Position numbers and translations under genes: made by a program. The notes below the pieces were generated by a model that was not told where the DNA came from, ran no database searches, and saw only the letters and a program-made list of their open reading frames with translations. DNA of 64,000 nucleotides, taken from NCBI RefSeq assembly GCF_000010525.1, contig NC_009937.1, positions 1,617,501 through 1,681,500 of the forward strand, written 5' to 3'. This document shows positions 1-9,650 of this stretch, piece by piece; the first letter of the stretch is position 1, and the number at the start of each line of letters is the position of its first letter. This stretch comes from Azorhizobium caulinodans ORS 571 (GTDB lineage Bacteria; Pseudomonadota; Alphaproteobacteria; Rhizobiales; Xanthobacteraceae).

Positions 1-1297
1 GTGCGGCGGCCTTGGCCTTCTCCTCGGTGACGTCACGCCCATAGCCATAGACGAGGCCATCCTCCATGGCAGTGTTCCACGAGATGTGGCGCACCTCGCC
101 GTCCGCCGTCTGGAAGCGGTTCTCGAGGCCCGTCAGATAGGAGCCCGACATGGCCTTGCGGAGCGCCTGATGCGCCGGCTCCAGATCGTCGGGGTGGATG
201 AAATCGGAAAAGCTCCGGCCGACCACGGCTTCGATGGGGTGCTTGAGGATGCGGGTCCAGGACGGGCTGACGGACTGGAAGACGCCCGCTGCGTCCACCG
301 TCACCAGAAGATCGCGGGAGTTGGTCCAGATGCGATCGGCCCGGCGGCGCTCGGTGGCCAGCGTCGCCACATTGGCGAGGGCGCCGCTGATCTGGCCGGC
401 GAGGAGATTGGCGAGATCGGCGACATTTTCGCCGCGCTGGCGAAAGGGATTGAGGCCGAGGATGAGAAAGCCGGCGGCGGGCCGGCCGGCGGCGCCGGGA
501 ATGGGCACGGACAGGGCCTCGCGCGGCCGCGCGGGCCAGTCGCCGGCGGGATAATCCACGTCTGGCGGCAGGGCGAAGCTGATGCCGTTCGCTGGCGGAT
601 CATCCGGCCATGGCCCGTTCAGCAGATGGGCCGCATCCGCAGAGCAGGCGACGGCCTGCCGTGTGCTCCCGTCGCCGAGGAACAGAAGGGCGAAGGGAAA
701 GTCCCGCCGGTTGGCGCCGAGCACGGCACAGACCGCAAGGCTCACTTCGTCCCGCGAGGTCACACCTACCAATGCCGTACCGAGCTGCCGCAACGTGCTG
801 AGCCGGCGGTCGCTGATGACTGGCCGCGTGACCTCGGTCACGATGCATAGCAGGCCCTCTACCGCCCGTTCTGCTCCATAGAGCGGGCTGTAGGAGAAGC
901 TGTGGTAGGTCTCCTCTGGATAGCCGCTGCGCTCCAGGATGAGCATCAGGCTGTCGTTCCAGGTGGCCTCACCGGCGCGGACCTTGGCCACCTGATCGGC
1001 CACGTCGTCATAGACCTCGGCCCACACCTCGCGGAACGGCCGCCCCAGCATGCTGGGGTGCTTGATGCCGAGCGTCGGGATGTAGGCATCGTTGTAGAAG
1101 AAACGCAGATCCTCGCCCCAGCCGAGCCACATCTCGAAGCGCGAGGTGAGCAGCATGCGCAGAGGGATGGTCAGCCCGTCCGGCCACGTGCTCGGGCAGC
1201 CGAGCGGCGTCGCGGACCAGTCATGCTGGCGCATGAGCTTGGCCATGGCGCTGTCACCGGGGAAAATATCGTCCAGATCTGGCGTCGATCTTCCCAC
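1..1297 (-). CDS. PAS-domain sensor (histidine kinase family), C-terminus off window
   Basis: The minus-strand frame is open from the left edge to about 1369 and reads as a signalling protein. Near the N-terminus is a PAS-like segment (HDWSATPLG, then RFEMWLGWGEDLRFFYNDAY). A GAF-like middle follows, then a second PAS domain containing DLLVTVDAAGVFQSVSPSW and SFSDFIHPDD and ending in YGRDVTEEKAKA. This order is typical of hybrid or plain sensor histidine kinases, whose kinase domain would lie to the left of the window. The frame has no ATG at its beginning. I chose the GTG at 1297 (M-GRSTPDLDD), but a TTG at 1369 is equally in frame, and a stop lies just upstream of that. The kinase part is not visible, so a PAS-GAF diguanylate cyclase cannot be excluded. 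Confidence 0.7.
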   Translation of the reverse strand, partial: MGRSTPDLDDIFPGDSAMAKLMRQHDWSATPLGCPSTWPDGLTIPLRMLLTSRFEMWLGWGEDLRFFYNDAYIPTLGIKHPSMLGRPFREVWAEVYDDVADQVAKVRAGEATWNDSLMLILERSGYPEETYHSFSYSPLYGAERAVEGLLCIVTEVTRPVISDRRLSTLRQLGTALVGVTSRDEVSLAVCAVLGANRRDFPFALLFLGDGSTRQAVACSADAAHLLNGPWPDDPPANGISFALPPDVDYPAGDWPARPREALSVPIPGAAGRPAAGFLILGLNPFRQRGENVADLANLLAGQISGALANVATLATERRRADRIWTNSRDLLVTVDAAGVFQSVSPSWTRILKHPIEAVVGRSFSDFIHPDDLEPAHQALRKAMSGSYLTGLENRFQTADGEVRHISWNTAMEDGLVYGYGRDVTEEKAKAAA

Positions 1298-1623
1298 GCG
1301 GCCCCCCAAGATGAACGACTGTTCGGCATTGCTGCCAGGCTCAAGGATGAACAACGCAGAGCCGGTCAAGAGGTTCTGTTATCGCGCGATCTTAGAAGTG
1401 CCGAAGCGTCCGGTCGATGCCTTTCGGAGGCGCAGGATGTGGACCGCAGAACACAGATGCGCGGGGCCGTCTCCTTGGGCGGCGCGCCTCGTCGGACGCC
1501 AGCGCGGGGCGACATCGCAGGAACGTCTTGCGGATTCGCTACATTCCCTCACCCTGACGAAAGGCGCGGATGACATCGAGCCGTGACGGCCGGCGCGCCT
1601 TCGGTTCCGTGGGAGGAGACGCC
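1298..1623. other. Intergenic stretch between divergent genes
   Basis: This is the divergent promoter region between the leftward sensor gene and the rightward VOC gene. The part from 1298 to 1369 may belong to the sensor gene if it starts at the TTG. I see no further gene. A strong ribosome-binding site (GGGAGGAG) stands just before the VOC start at 1624. Confidence 0.5.
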
Positions 1624-2103
1624 ATGACAAGCCCCAAGAACATGATCTGCCTGTGGTATGAGCGCGACGCCGAGGCGGCGGCCCGTTTCTACGCGCAGAC
1701 CTTTCCCGACAGCGCGGTGAAGGCCGTTTACCGCGCACCAACGGACTATCCGGCGGGCAAGGCGGGTGATGTGATAACCGTCGAGTTCACGGTGGCCGGT
1801 CTTCCCTGCCTCGGCCTCAATGGCGGCCCGGTCTTCCGGCACAACGAGGCCTTCTCCTTCCAGATCGCCACCGATGATCAGGCGGAAACCGACCGCTACT
1901 GGGATGCCATCGTCGGCAATGGCGGACAGGAAGGCGCCTGCGGCTGGTGCAAGGACCGCTGGGGCATTTCCTGGCAGATCACGCCTCGCGTGCTCACCCA
2001 GGCCGTCGCGGCGGGCGGCGAGGAGGCCAAACGCGCCTTCACTGCCATGATGCAGATGAAGAAGATCGACATCGCCGCCATCGTGGCCGCCTGCAAGGGC
2101 TGA
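1624..2103 (+). CDS. VOC-fold protein, PhnB/3-demethylubiquinone methyltransferase-like
   Basis: The protein has 159 residues and starts at ATG 1624, six bases after a GGGAGGAG ribosome-binding site; a longer in-frame start at 1570 lacks one. The sequence MICLWYERDAEAAARFYAQTFPDS is the first beta-alpha unit of the PhnB-like branch of the vicinal oxygen chelate fold. CGWCKDRWGISWQITPRVL is the typical closing motif. Many genomes label such proteins 3-demethylubiquinone-9 3-methyltransferase, but the fold is not a methyltransferase and the substrate is unknown. It stands alone between a sensor gene and a Crp regulator, with no operon context to suggest a role. Confidence 0.8.
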   Translation: MTSPKNMICLWYERDAEAAARFYAQTFPDSAVKAVYRAPTDYPAGKAGDVITVEFTVAGLPCLGLNGGPVFRHNEAFSFQIATDDQAETDRYWDAIVGNGGQEGACGWCKDRWGISWQITPRVLTQAVAAGGEEAKRAFTAMMQMKKIDIAAIVAACKG

Positions 2104-2132
2104 ACCGTCCGCCGGGGTTGAGGCGGTACCGA

Positions 2133-2885
2133 TCAGCCGCGCGGTGGGCCGCTTCCGGGCGGAACGGCTGACGCCTCTGGTGCAAGGCCGGGGTCGGGCT
2201 GGTCGATCAGCGGATCGGGAGAGGCGAAGCGGGCGAGGGCGGGAGGAGTGGTAAGCAGCACTGTTCCGCCCTTGGTCTCCACGCCATAAGCGCTCAGCGC
2301 GGCGAAGGCCCGCGAGAGGTTCTCCGGTGTCATGCCGAGCCGGGCCGCGAGCGTGCGCTTCTCGCAGGGCAGTTCGATGCGCCCGCTGCCGCCCTGTTCG
2401 GTATCGGCACGCAGCAGCCAGTTGGCGAGGCGCTCGGCGGACGAGCGCAGTTTCAGGCCCTTGAGGTCGCGGATGGTGCGGCGGTAATCGCTGGCGAGCT
2501 CCATCACGATGGCGCGCATGAAAGCGGGCTGCCGTTCCATGGCCATGCGCACCTTTTCCGCCGGGATGAGCAGCACCTGTGCCTTGGTGAGCGTACGCGC
2601 CGATTGCAGATACACCTGGTCGTTGAGCACGGCGGCGAGAATGAAGAGGCCGACCGGCCGGATCAGCTCGATGGTGGTTTCCCGGCCGGCGCTGGTGGCG
2701 AACATCTCGACGGTGCCTTCCATGACCACATGCAGGAAGTCGGCCCGTTCATTCTCGCTGATGAGGACGATGCCCGGCGGGAAACGCTGGAGATAGGCGG
2801 TCTCAAGCAGATCGGCGAAGGCGGCGTCCTCAAGGCTGCGAAACAGAGCCAGCCCCCGCACCGCCGCGGCATCCTCGACTCGCAT
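2133..2885 (-). CDS. Crp/Fnr-family transcriptional regulator beside the nar operon
   Basis: The protein has 250 residues. An N-terminal cyclic-nucleotide-binding-type beta roll (about residues 10-120, with PPGIVLISENERADFLHVVMEG) is followed by a long dimer helix and a C-terminal helix-turn-helix (about 165-220, LPCEKRTLAARLGMTPENLSRAF). There are no N-terminal cysteines, so it is not an oxygen-sensing iron-sulphur FNR; it looks more like NnrR/NarR or Dnr proteins that respond to nitrate, nitrite or NO. It is divergent from narK, and FNR-like palindromes lie between the two genes, so control of nar and of itself is a reasonable inference. The last 30 residues are proline-rich and variable. 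Confidence 0.85.
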   Translation of the reverse strand: MRVEDAAAVRGLALFRSLEDAAFADLLETAYLQRFPPGIVLISENERADFLHVVMEGTVEMFATSAGRETTIELIRPVGLFILAAVLNDQVYLQSARTLTKAQVLLIPAEKVRMAMERQPAFMRAIVMELASDYRRTIRDLKGLKLRSSAERLANWLLRADTEQGGSGRIELPCEKRTLAARLGMTPENLSRAFAALSAYGVETKGGTVLLTTPPALARFASPDPLIDQPDPGLAPEASAVPPGSGPPRG

Positions 2886-2927
2886 GGTTCAGCGTCCATC
2901 CTCTTTCGTCGCGCCTTTGCCGATCGT

Positions 2928-2941
2928 TTGACAATTATCAA
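2928..2941. promoter_or_regulatory. FNR/NnrR-type box upstream of the Crp regulator
   Basis: TTGAC-AATT-ATCAA differs by one base from the family consensus TTGAT-N4-ATCAA. Its centre is about 50 bp upstream of the regulator's start codon, in the divergent promoter region, so it could serve for autoregulation. Confidence 0.65.
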
Positions 2942-3041
2942 TTGGTGGAAACATCAAAGTCAAGTCGACGTTGATATAAGATCAAATGCGTCGTTACCAT
3001 ATTTAAATACTGAAGCCATTTCCATCTTCTATTGAAGAGTT

Positions 3042-3055
3042 CTGATTCAAATCAA
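3042..3055. promoter_or_regulatory. FNR/NnrR-type box upstream of narK
   Basis: CTGAT-TCAA-ATCAA matches the TTGAT-N4-ATCAA consensus at nine of ten positions. If it works as a class II site centred at -41.5, transcription would start near 3090, leaving a leader of about 36 bases before the narK ATG at 3126. Confidence 0.65.
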
Positions 3056-3125
3056 GGAGAGCTTTGGTCGTCGGCGGAATTTTGCCCCTGCGCAGAACGG
3101 ATGCGCGGACGGCGCGAGAGCAAAA

Positions 3126-5876
3126 ATGCCAGCGATCCACGATGTCGACCGGGGCGAGCAGCGCAGGGCGCTCGCCATGAGCACGGTGTCCTTCACCGTG
3201 TGCTTTGCGGTCTGGACCATCTTTTCCATCATCGGCATCTCCATCCGCAAGGAGCTGGGTCTCAGCGAAACCCAGTTCGGCCTGCTGGTGGGAACGCCCA
3301 TCCTCACCGGCTCGCTCATCCGGGTGGTGCTCGGCATCTGGACCGATCGTTATGGCGGCCGCCTGGTCTTTACCGCCACCATGCTGGCGGCGGCCGCCGC
3401 GACCTTCCTCCTCTCCCACGCCACCACCTATCCGCAGATGCTGGCGGCGGCGCTCGGCGTCGGCATTGCTGGCGGCTCGTTCGCGGTGGGCGTCGCCTAT
3501 GTGTCGCGCTGGTATCCGGCGGGCAAGCAGGGCACCGCGCTGGGCATCTTCGGGGCCGGCAACGTGGGCTCGGCCGTCACCAAGTTCCTCGCGCCCTTCG
3601 TGCTGGTCGCCTTCGGCTGGCAGATGGTGGCGCAGGTCTGGGCCGCCGCCCTTGTGGTGATGGCGGCCATCTTCTGGTTCACCACCAACGACGACCCCGT
3701 TCAGGCGGAACGCCGCCGCACCGGCCTGCGCCCCAAGAGCGCCTGGCTTGAGCTGGAGCCGCTGAAGAACGTGCAGGTCTGGCGCTTCGCCATCTATTAT
3801 TTCTTCGTCTTCGGCGCCTTCGTGGCCCTCGCGCTCTGGCTGCCGCAATATCTCATCAACGTCTACGGCCTCGACATCAAGACGGCCGGCATGATCGCCG
3901 CCTTCTTCTCGGTGCCGGCGAGCCTGTTCCGCGCCTATGGCGGGCATCTGTCGGACGTCTATGGCGCGCGGCGCGTCCTCTACTGGACGTTCCTCGTCGG
4001 CATCGCCGCCACCTTCGTCCTGTCCTATCCGCCCACCGATTATGTGGTCCACGGCACTAACGGCCCGATCGCCTTCCATATGGAAATGGGGCTGGTGGGC
4101 TTCACGGTGAGCGTGTTCGTGCTCGGCTTCTTCATGGCTCTGGGCAAGGCTGCGGTCTACAAGCACATCCCCGTCTATTATCCGGACCATGTGGGCTCCG
4201 TCGGCGGCCTTGTCGGCATGATCGGCGGTCTCGGCGGCTTCGTGCTGCCCATCCTGTTCGGCGTGCTCCTCGACCTCACCGGCCTCTGGACCAGCTGCTT
4301 CATGGCCCTGTTCCTGCTGGTCTCCGGTGCGCTGGTGTGGATGCACCTCGCCGTCCGCCAGATGGAGCGCGAGGCGGGGGGCGAGACCCTCGCCCGCCTG
4401 CCGCAACTGCCCGAGATGCAGGGCCTGCCAGAGCCGAAGGTGACGGCGGTTCCGCCCAAGGCGTCCGGTGCCGTGCTCACCGACTGGCGGCCGGAGGATC
4501 CGGAGTTCTGGGCCAAGACCGGCCGCGCCATTGCCCGCCGCAACCTCTGGCTCTCCATCCCCGCGCTGCTGCTCTCCTTTGCCATCTGGCAGGTGTGGTC
4601 GGTGGTGGTGGCGAAGCTCCCGCTGGTCGGCTTCACCTACAGCACGGACCAATTGTTCTGGCTCGCCGCGCTGCCCGGCATCTCGGGCGCCACGCTGCGC
4701 ATCTTCTACTCCTTCATGGTGCCCATCTTCGGCGGGCGGCTCTGGACGACGCTCACCACCTGGTCGCTGATCATCCCCGCGCTCGGCATCGGCTATGCGG
4801 TGCAGAACCCGGATACGCCCTATGTGGTGCTGCTCATCCTCGCGCTGCTCTGCGGCTTCGGCGGCGGCAACTTCTCCTCCTCCATGGCCAACATCTCCTT
4901 CTTCTTCCCGAAGGCGGAGAAGGGCAATGCGCTGGCGCTCAATGCGGGCCTCGGCAATCTCGGGGTGAGCGTGGTGCAGTTCGTGGTGCCGCTCGTCATC
5001 ACCGCCGGCGTGTTCGGCTGGCTGGGCGGCGATCCGGCCATGGTGAAGGGGCAGGCGGCGCCGCTGTGGCTCCAGAATGCGGGCTTCGTCTTCGTGCCCT
5101 TCATCGTGCTCTCCGCCTTCGCCTCCTGGTTCGGCATGAATGACATTGCCGATGCCAAGGCCTCCTTCGCCGAGCAGGCGGTGATCTTCCGCCGCGCGCA
5201 CAACTGGATCATGTGCTGGCTCTACACCGGCACCTTCGGATCCTTCATCGGCTATTCGGCGGGCTTCCCGCTGCTGGCGAAGGCCCTGTTCCCGGATGTG
5301 AATGCGCTTCAGTTCGCCTTCCTCGGCCCGCTGGTCGGCGCACTCTCGCGCTCCGGCACCGGCTGGCTTGCGGACAAGTATGGCGGCGCCCGCGTCACCA
5401 TGGGGGCCTTCGTGCTGATGATGATCGGCGTGTCGGGCGTGCTGTGGTTCATCGGCATCCGCGACCAGTCCGGCGCCTTCTGGGGCTTCTTCGCCTCCTT
5501 CCTGCTGCTGTTCTTCGCCACCGGCGTCGGCAACGCCTCCACCTTCCAGATGATCCCCGCAATCATGACCAAGGAGATGGCCCGCCTGATGCCGAAGGCT
5601 GACGCGGAGGCCCGCCGCAAGCAGGCGGAGAAGGAAAGCGCCGCCATCACCGGCTTCACCGCCGCCATCGCCGCCTTCGGGGCCTTCTTCATCCCCAAGG
5701 GCTACGGCACCTCCATCGCGCTCACCGGCGGCCCGGAGGCCGCGCTCTGGGGCTTCCTCATCTTCTACGTGAGCTGCCTCGTCCTCACCTGGGCCGTCTA
5801 CACCCGCAAGGGCGGCCTGCTCCACGACGTCGAGCGCGCCAAGCGCGCCTCCATCCGCCCGGCCGCGGCCGAATAA
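3126..5876 (+). CDS. narK: Fused NarK1-NarK2 nitrate/nitrite transporter
   Basis: This 916-residue inner-membrane protein consists of two complete major-facilitator transporters in one chain. The first (about 15-430) has the nitrate signatures GIWTDRYGGR and GIFGAGNVGSA. The second (about 465-900) repeats them as GTGWLADKYGGARV and NAGLGNLGVSVVQF. A linker near 430-460 joins them. In Paracoccus-type fusions the NarK1 half is a nitrate/proton symporter and the NarK2 half a nitrate/nitrite exchanger; the same division is inferred here from order alone. It is the first gene of the nar block, 15 bases before narG, so transport and reduction are probably co-transcribed from the FNR-box promoter. 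Confidence 0.95.
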   Translation: MPAIHDVDRGEQRRALAMSTVSFTVCFAVWTIFSIIGISIRKELGLSETQFGLLVGTPILTGSLIRVVLGIWTDRYGGRLVFTATMLAAAAATFLLSHATTYPQMLAAALGVGIAGGSFAVGVAYVSRWYPAGKQGTALGIFGAGNVGSAVTKFLAPFVLVAFGWQMVAQVWAAALVVMAAIFWFTTNDDPVQAERRRTGLRPKSAWLELEPLKNVQVWRFAIYYFFVFGAFVALALWLPQYLINVYGLDIKTAGMIAAFFSVPASLFRAYGGHLSDVYGARRVLYWTFLVGIAATFVLSYPPTDYVVHGTNGPIAFHMEMGLVGFTVSVFVLGFFMALGKAAVYKHIPVYYPDHVGSVGGLVGMIGGLGGFVLPILFGVLLDLTGLWTSCFMALFLLVSGALVWMHLAVRQMEREAGGETLARLPQLPEMQGLPEPKVTAVPPKASGAVLTDWRPEDPEFWAKTGRAIARRNLWLSIPALLLSFAIWQVWSVVVAKLPLVGFTYSTDQLFWLAALPGISGATLRIFYSFMVPIFGGRLWTTLTTWSLIIPALGIGYAVQNPDTPYVVLLILALLCGFGGGNFSSSMANISFFFPKAEKGNALALNAGLGNLGVSVVQFVVPLVITAGVFGWLGGDPAMVKGQAAPLWLQNAGFVFVPFIVLSAFASWFGMNDIADAKASFAEQAVIFRRAHNWIMCWLYTGTFGSFIGYSAGFPLLAKALFPDVNALQFAFLGPLVGALSRSGTGWLADKYGGARVTMGAFVLMMIGVSGVLWFIGIRDQSGAFWGFFASFLLLFFATGVGNASTFQMIPAIMTKEMARLMPKADAEARRKQAEKESAAITGFTAAIAAFGAFFIPKGYGTSIALTGGPEAALWGFLIFYVSCLVLTWAVYTRKGGLLHDVERAKRASIRPAAAE

Positions 5877-5891
5877 TCAAGGGCGACATCC

Positions 5892-8800
5892 ATGTCCCAC
5901 TTTCTCGATCGCCTCACCTTCTTCAACAAGACCGTGGACGACTTCTCCGACGGCTACGGCATCGTCACCAACGAGGACCGTTCCTGGGAGGACGGCTACC
6001 GCAAGCGCTGGCAGCACGACAAGATCGTACGCTCCACCCATGGCGTGAACTGCACCGGCTCCTGCTCGTGGAAGATCTATGTCAAGGGCGGGATCGTCAC
6101 CTGGGAAACCCAGCAGACGGACTATCCCCGCACCCGGCCGGACCTGCCGAACCATGAGCCGCGCGGCTGCGCGCGCGGCGCCTCCTACAGCTGGTATCTC
6201 TATTCCGGCGCCCGCGTGAAGTATCCCATGGTGCGCGGCCGCCTGCTCAAGCTCTGGCGTGCCGCCCGCGCCAGGCTCTCCCCCGTGGCCGCCTGGGCCT
6301 CCATCGTGGAGGATGCGGACAAGCGCCGCTCCTACATGTCGGTCCGCGGCCACGGGGGCCTTGTCCGCAGCACCTGGGACGAGGTGAACGAGCTCATCGG
6401 CGCCGCCAATGCCTATACGGTGAAGGCCCATGGGCCGGACCGGGTCATCGGCTTCTCGCCCATCCCGGCCATGTCCATGGTCTCCTACGCGGCAGGCTCG
6501 CGCTATCTCTCGCTGCTCGGCGGCGTGTGCATGTCCTTCTACGACTGGTATTGCGACCTGCCGCCCGCCTCGCCGCAGACCTGGGGCGAGCAGACGGACG
6601 TGCCGGAGAGCGCGGACTGGTACAATGCCGGCTTCATCATCGTCTGGGGCTCGAACGTGCCCCAGACCCGCACACCGGACGCCCATTTCTACACCGAGGT
6701 GCGCTACAAGGGCACCAAGAGCGCGGTGGTGAGCCCGGACTATGCCGAGGCCACCAAGTTTGCTGACATCTGGCTCAATCCGAAGCAGGGCACGGATGCG
6801 GCGCTGGCGCTGGCCATGGGCCACGTCATCCTGCGCGAATATCACCTCGACCGGAGCGTGCCCTATTTCGAGGATTATGCCCGGCGTTATTCGGACATGC
6901 CCTTCCTCGTCCGCCTCGTGGAGAAGGACGGGCGCCTTGTGCCCGAGCGCCTGCTGCGCACGTCCGACCTGCCCGGCGGGCTCGGGGAGGGGAACAATCC
7001 CGACTGGAAGACGGTCGCCATAGACGAGACGACCGGAGACCTTGTCGCTCCGCTGGGCTCCATCGGCTATCGCTGGGGCGAGCAGGCGAAGTGGAATCTG
7101 GAGGAGAAGGACGGCGCCGGCCGCGACACTCGCCTGCGCCTGACGCTTGCTGGAGACGACGCCACCATCGCCCCCGTGGACTTCCCCTATTTCGGCGGGC
7201 GGGCCACGGAGCATTTCGTCTCCACCCAGCACGGCGAAATCCTCACCCGCAACGTGCCCGTGCGCACCCTCACCGGGGCGGACGGCGCGAGCGTGAAGGT
7301 CGCCACCGTGTTCGACCTGATGATGGCCAATTACGGCCTCGACCGGGGCTTCGGCGGCGAGCATGTGGCGTCAAGCTATGATGCGGACGTGCCCTTCACC
7401 CCTGCATGGGCGGAGCGCATCACCGGCGTGAAGCGCGACGCCATCATCACGGTCGCGCGCGAATTCGCCACCAATGCGGAGAAGACCAACGGTCGCTCCA
7501 TGGTCATCCTCGGTGCTGGCCTGAACCACTGGTACCACATGGACATGGCCTACCGGGGGATCATCAATCTCCTGGTCTTCTGTGGCGCCATCGGCCAGTC
7601 GGGTGGCGGCTGGTCGCATTATGTGGGGCAGGAGAAGCTGCGCCCGCAGACCGGCTGGCAGCCGCTGGCCTTCGGCCTCGACTGGAGCCGCCCGCCGCGG
7701 CACATGAACTCCACCTCCTTCTTCTACGCCCACACCGACCAGTGGCGCTACGAGACGCTGACCGCCGCCGAGATCGTCTCGCCCACGGCGCCGGAGGGCG
7801 ACTGGAACCAGAGCTTCATCGACTACAATGTGAAGGCGGAGCGCATGGGCTGGCTGCCCTCCGCGCCGCAGCTGAAGCAGAACCCGCTGGAGATCGCCAA
7901 GGCGGCCAAGGCGGCGGGGATGGAGCCGAAGGATTATGTGGCGCAGGGGCTGAAGTCCGGCGCGCTGGAAATGTCGTGCCACGATCCGGATGACCCGGCG
8001 AACTGGCCGCGCAACATGTTCGTGTGGCGCTCCAACCTGCTCGGCTCTTCGGGCAAGGGGCACGAATATTTCCTCAAGCACCTGCTCGGCACCACCCATG
8101 GCGTCATGGGCAAGGATCTCGGCCCCGAGGGCGCGGTGCGCAACCGCGAGGTGGCGTGGCACGAGGAGGCGCCGAAGGGCAAGCTGGACCTGCTGGTGAC
8201 GCTGGACTTCCGCATGTCCACCACCTGCGTCTATTCGGACATCGTGCTGCCCACGGCCACCTGGTACGAGAAGAACGACCTCAACACCTCGGACATGCAC
8301 CCCTTCATCCACCCGCTTTCGGCGGCGGTGGATCCGGCGTGGGAAGCACGCTCCGACTGGGACATCTACAAGGGGCTCGCCAAGGCCTTCTCGCAGGTGA
8401 GTGGCGAGGTGCTGGGCGTGGAGGAGGATGTGGTCCTCACCCCCATCCAGCACGACAGCGCCGGCGAACTGGCGCAAGCGCTGGACGTGCGCGACTGGGC
8501 GCGGGGCGAGACCGATCCCGTTCCCGGCCGCACCATGCCGGCCGTGGCCGTGGTGACGCGCGATTATCCCAACCTCTATGAGCGCTTCACGGCGCTGGGC
8601 CCGCTGATGACCAAGGTGGGCAATGGCGGCAAGGGCATCGCCTGGAATACCGAGCATGAGGTGGCCGCGCTCGGAGCGCTCAACGGCGTGAAGGACAGGG
8701 GCGCCGCCGCCGGCCTGCCGCGCATCGAGACGGACATCGACGCCACCGAGGTCATCCTGATGCTGGCGCCGGAAACCAATGGCGAGGTGGCGGTGAAGGC

Positions 8801-9650
8801 GTGGGAGGCGCTCTCCAAGGCCACCGGCCGCGAGCACGCGCATCTCGCGCTGCCGAAGGAAGACGAGAAGATCCGCTACCGGGACATTCAGGCCCAGCCG
8901 CGCAAGATCATCTCCTCCCCCACCTGGTCCGGCATCGAGAGCGAGAAGGTCTGCTACAATGCCGGCTACACCAATGTGCACGAGCTCATCCCCTGGCGTA
9001 CGCTGACCGGCCGCCAGCAGCTCTATCAGGACCATCTGTGGATGCGGGCCTTCGGCGAGGGCTTCGTGACCTGGAAGCCGCCGGTGGACCTGAAGACCAT
9101 TGCCGGTGCCAAGGGCGTGAAGCCCAACGGCAATACGGAGATCGTTCTCAACTTCCTCACCCCCCACCAGAAGTGGGGCATCCACTCCACTTATTCCGAC
9201 AATCTGCTGATGCTGACGCTCAACAGGGGCGGGCCGGTGGTCTGGATCAGCGAGACCGACGCCAAGCGCGCCGGCATCGTCGATAACGACTGGGTGGAAG
9301 TGTTCAACGTCAACGGCGCGCTCACCGCCCGCGCGGTGGTCTCCCAGCGCATCGCCGAGGGCATGATGCTGATGTATCACGCCCAGGAGAAGATCGTGAA
9401 CACGCCCGGTTCCGAGATGACCGGCAACCGGGGCGGCATCCATAATTCGGTGACGCGCGTCGTCCTGAAGCCCACCCACATGATCGGCGGCTACGCCCAG
9501 CAGGCCTACGGCTTCAACTATTACGGCACCGTGGGCGCCAATCGCGACGAGTTCATCGTGGTGCGCAAGATGGCGCGGGTGGACTGGCTCGAAGGTCCGC
9601 TCGCCCCCGATCATTCCCCGAACACCGCGCCGATGGAGGCTGCACAATGA
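5892..9650 (+). CDS. narG: Respiratory nitrate reductase alpha subunit
   Basis: This 1252-residue catalytic subunit reduces nitrate to nitrite at a bis-MGD molybdenum centre on the cytoplasmic side of the membrane. The FS0 cluster ligands are H50, C54, C58 and C93, and the Mo-ligand Asp is D222 in YDWYCDLPPASPQTWGEQTD. The N-terminus has no full Tat signal, only the remnant typical of cytoplasm-facing NarG. The length matches the family. The stop overlaps the narH start by four bases (ATGA), indicating translational coupling. It works with NarH and NarI and is matured by NarJ. Confidence 0.98.
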   Translation: MSHFLDRLTFFNKTVDDFSDGYGIVTNEDRSWEDGYRKRWQHDKIVRSTHGVNCTGSCSWKIYVKGGIVTWETQQTDYPRTRPDLPNHEPRGCARGASYSWYLYSGARVKYPMVRGRLLKLWRAARARLSPVAAWASIVEDADKRRSYMSVRGHGGLVRSTWDEVNELIGAANAYTVKAHGPDRVIGFSPIPAMSMVSYAAGSRYLSLLGGVCMSFYDWYCDLPPASPQTWGEQTDVPESADWYNAGFIIVWGSNVPQTRTPDAHFYTEVRYKGTKSAVVSPDYAEATKFADIWLNPKQGTDAALALAMGHVILREYHLDRSVPYFEDYARRYSDMPFLVRLVEKDGRLVPERLLRTSDLPGGLGEGNNPDWKTVAIDETTGDLVAPLGSIGYRWGEQAKWNLEEKDGAGRDTRLRLTLAGDDATIAPVDFPYFGGRATEHFVSTQHGEILTRNVPVRTLTGADGASVKVATVFDLMMANYGLDRGFGGEHVASSYDADVPFTPAWAERITGVKRDAIITVAREFATNAEKTNGRSMVILGAGLNHWYHMDMAYRGIINLLVFCGAIGQSGGGWSHYVGQEKLRPQTGWQPLAFGLDWSRPPRHMNSTSFFYAHTDQWRYETLTAAEIVSPTAPEGDWNQSFIDYNVKAERMGWLPSAPQLKQNPLEIAKAAKAAGMEPKDYVAQGLKSGALEMSCHDPDDPANWPRNMFVWRSNLLGSSGKGHEYFLKHLLGTTHGVMGKDLGPEGAVRNREVAWHEEAPKGKLDLLVTLDFRMSTTCVYSDIVLPTATWYEKNDLNTSDMHPFIHPLSAAVDPAWEARSDWDIYKGLAKAFSQVSGEVLGVEEDVVLTPIQHDSAGELAQALDVRDWARGETDPVPGRTMPAVAVVTRDYPNLYERFTALGPLMTKVGNGGKGIAWNTEHEVAALGALNGVKDRGAAAGLPRIETDIDATEVILMLAPETNGEVAVKAWEALSKATGREHAHLALPKEDEKIRYRDIQAQPRKIISSPTWSGIESEKVCYNAGYTNVHELIPWRTLTGRQQLYQDHLWMRAFGEGFVTWKPPVDLKTIAGAKGVKPNGNTEIVLNFLTPHQKWGIHSTYSDNLLMLTLNRGGPVVWISETDAKRAGIVDNDWVEVFNVNGALTARAVVSQRIAEGMMLMYHAQEKIVNTPGSEMTGNRGGIHNSVTRVVLKPTHMIGGYAQQAYGFNYYGTVGANRDEFIVVRKMARVDWLEGPLAPDHSPNTAPMEAAQ

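Noticed and set aside
2971-2985. TTGAT-N5-ATCAA as a third FNR box
   Set aside because: Half-sites are perfect, but the five-base spacer differs from the four-base spacer of the family, so I do not list it as a site.
3003-5825. A 940-residue open frame on the minus strand, opposite narK
   Set aside because: It is the complement of a strongly codon-biased gene; the translation is rich in His, Glu, Ala and Gly without any domain, as expected of a shadow frame.
5877-9647. Long minus-strand frames (495 and 758 residues) opposite narG
   Set aside because: narG is unmistakable on the plus strand with all ligands; the reverse frames are shadows with low-complexity composition.
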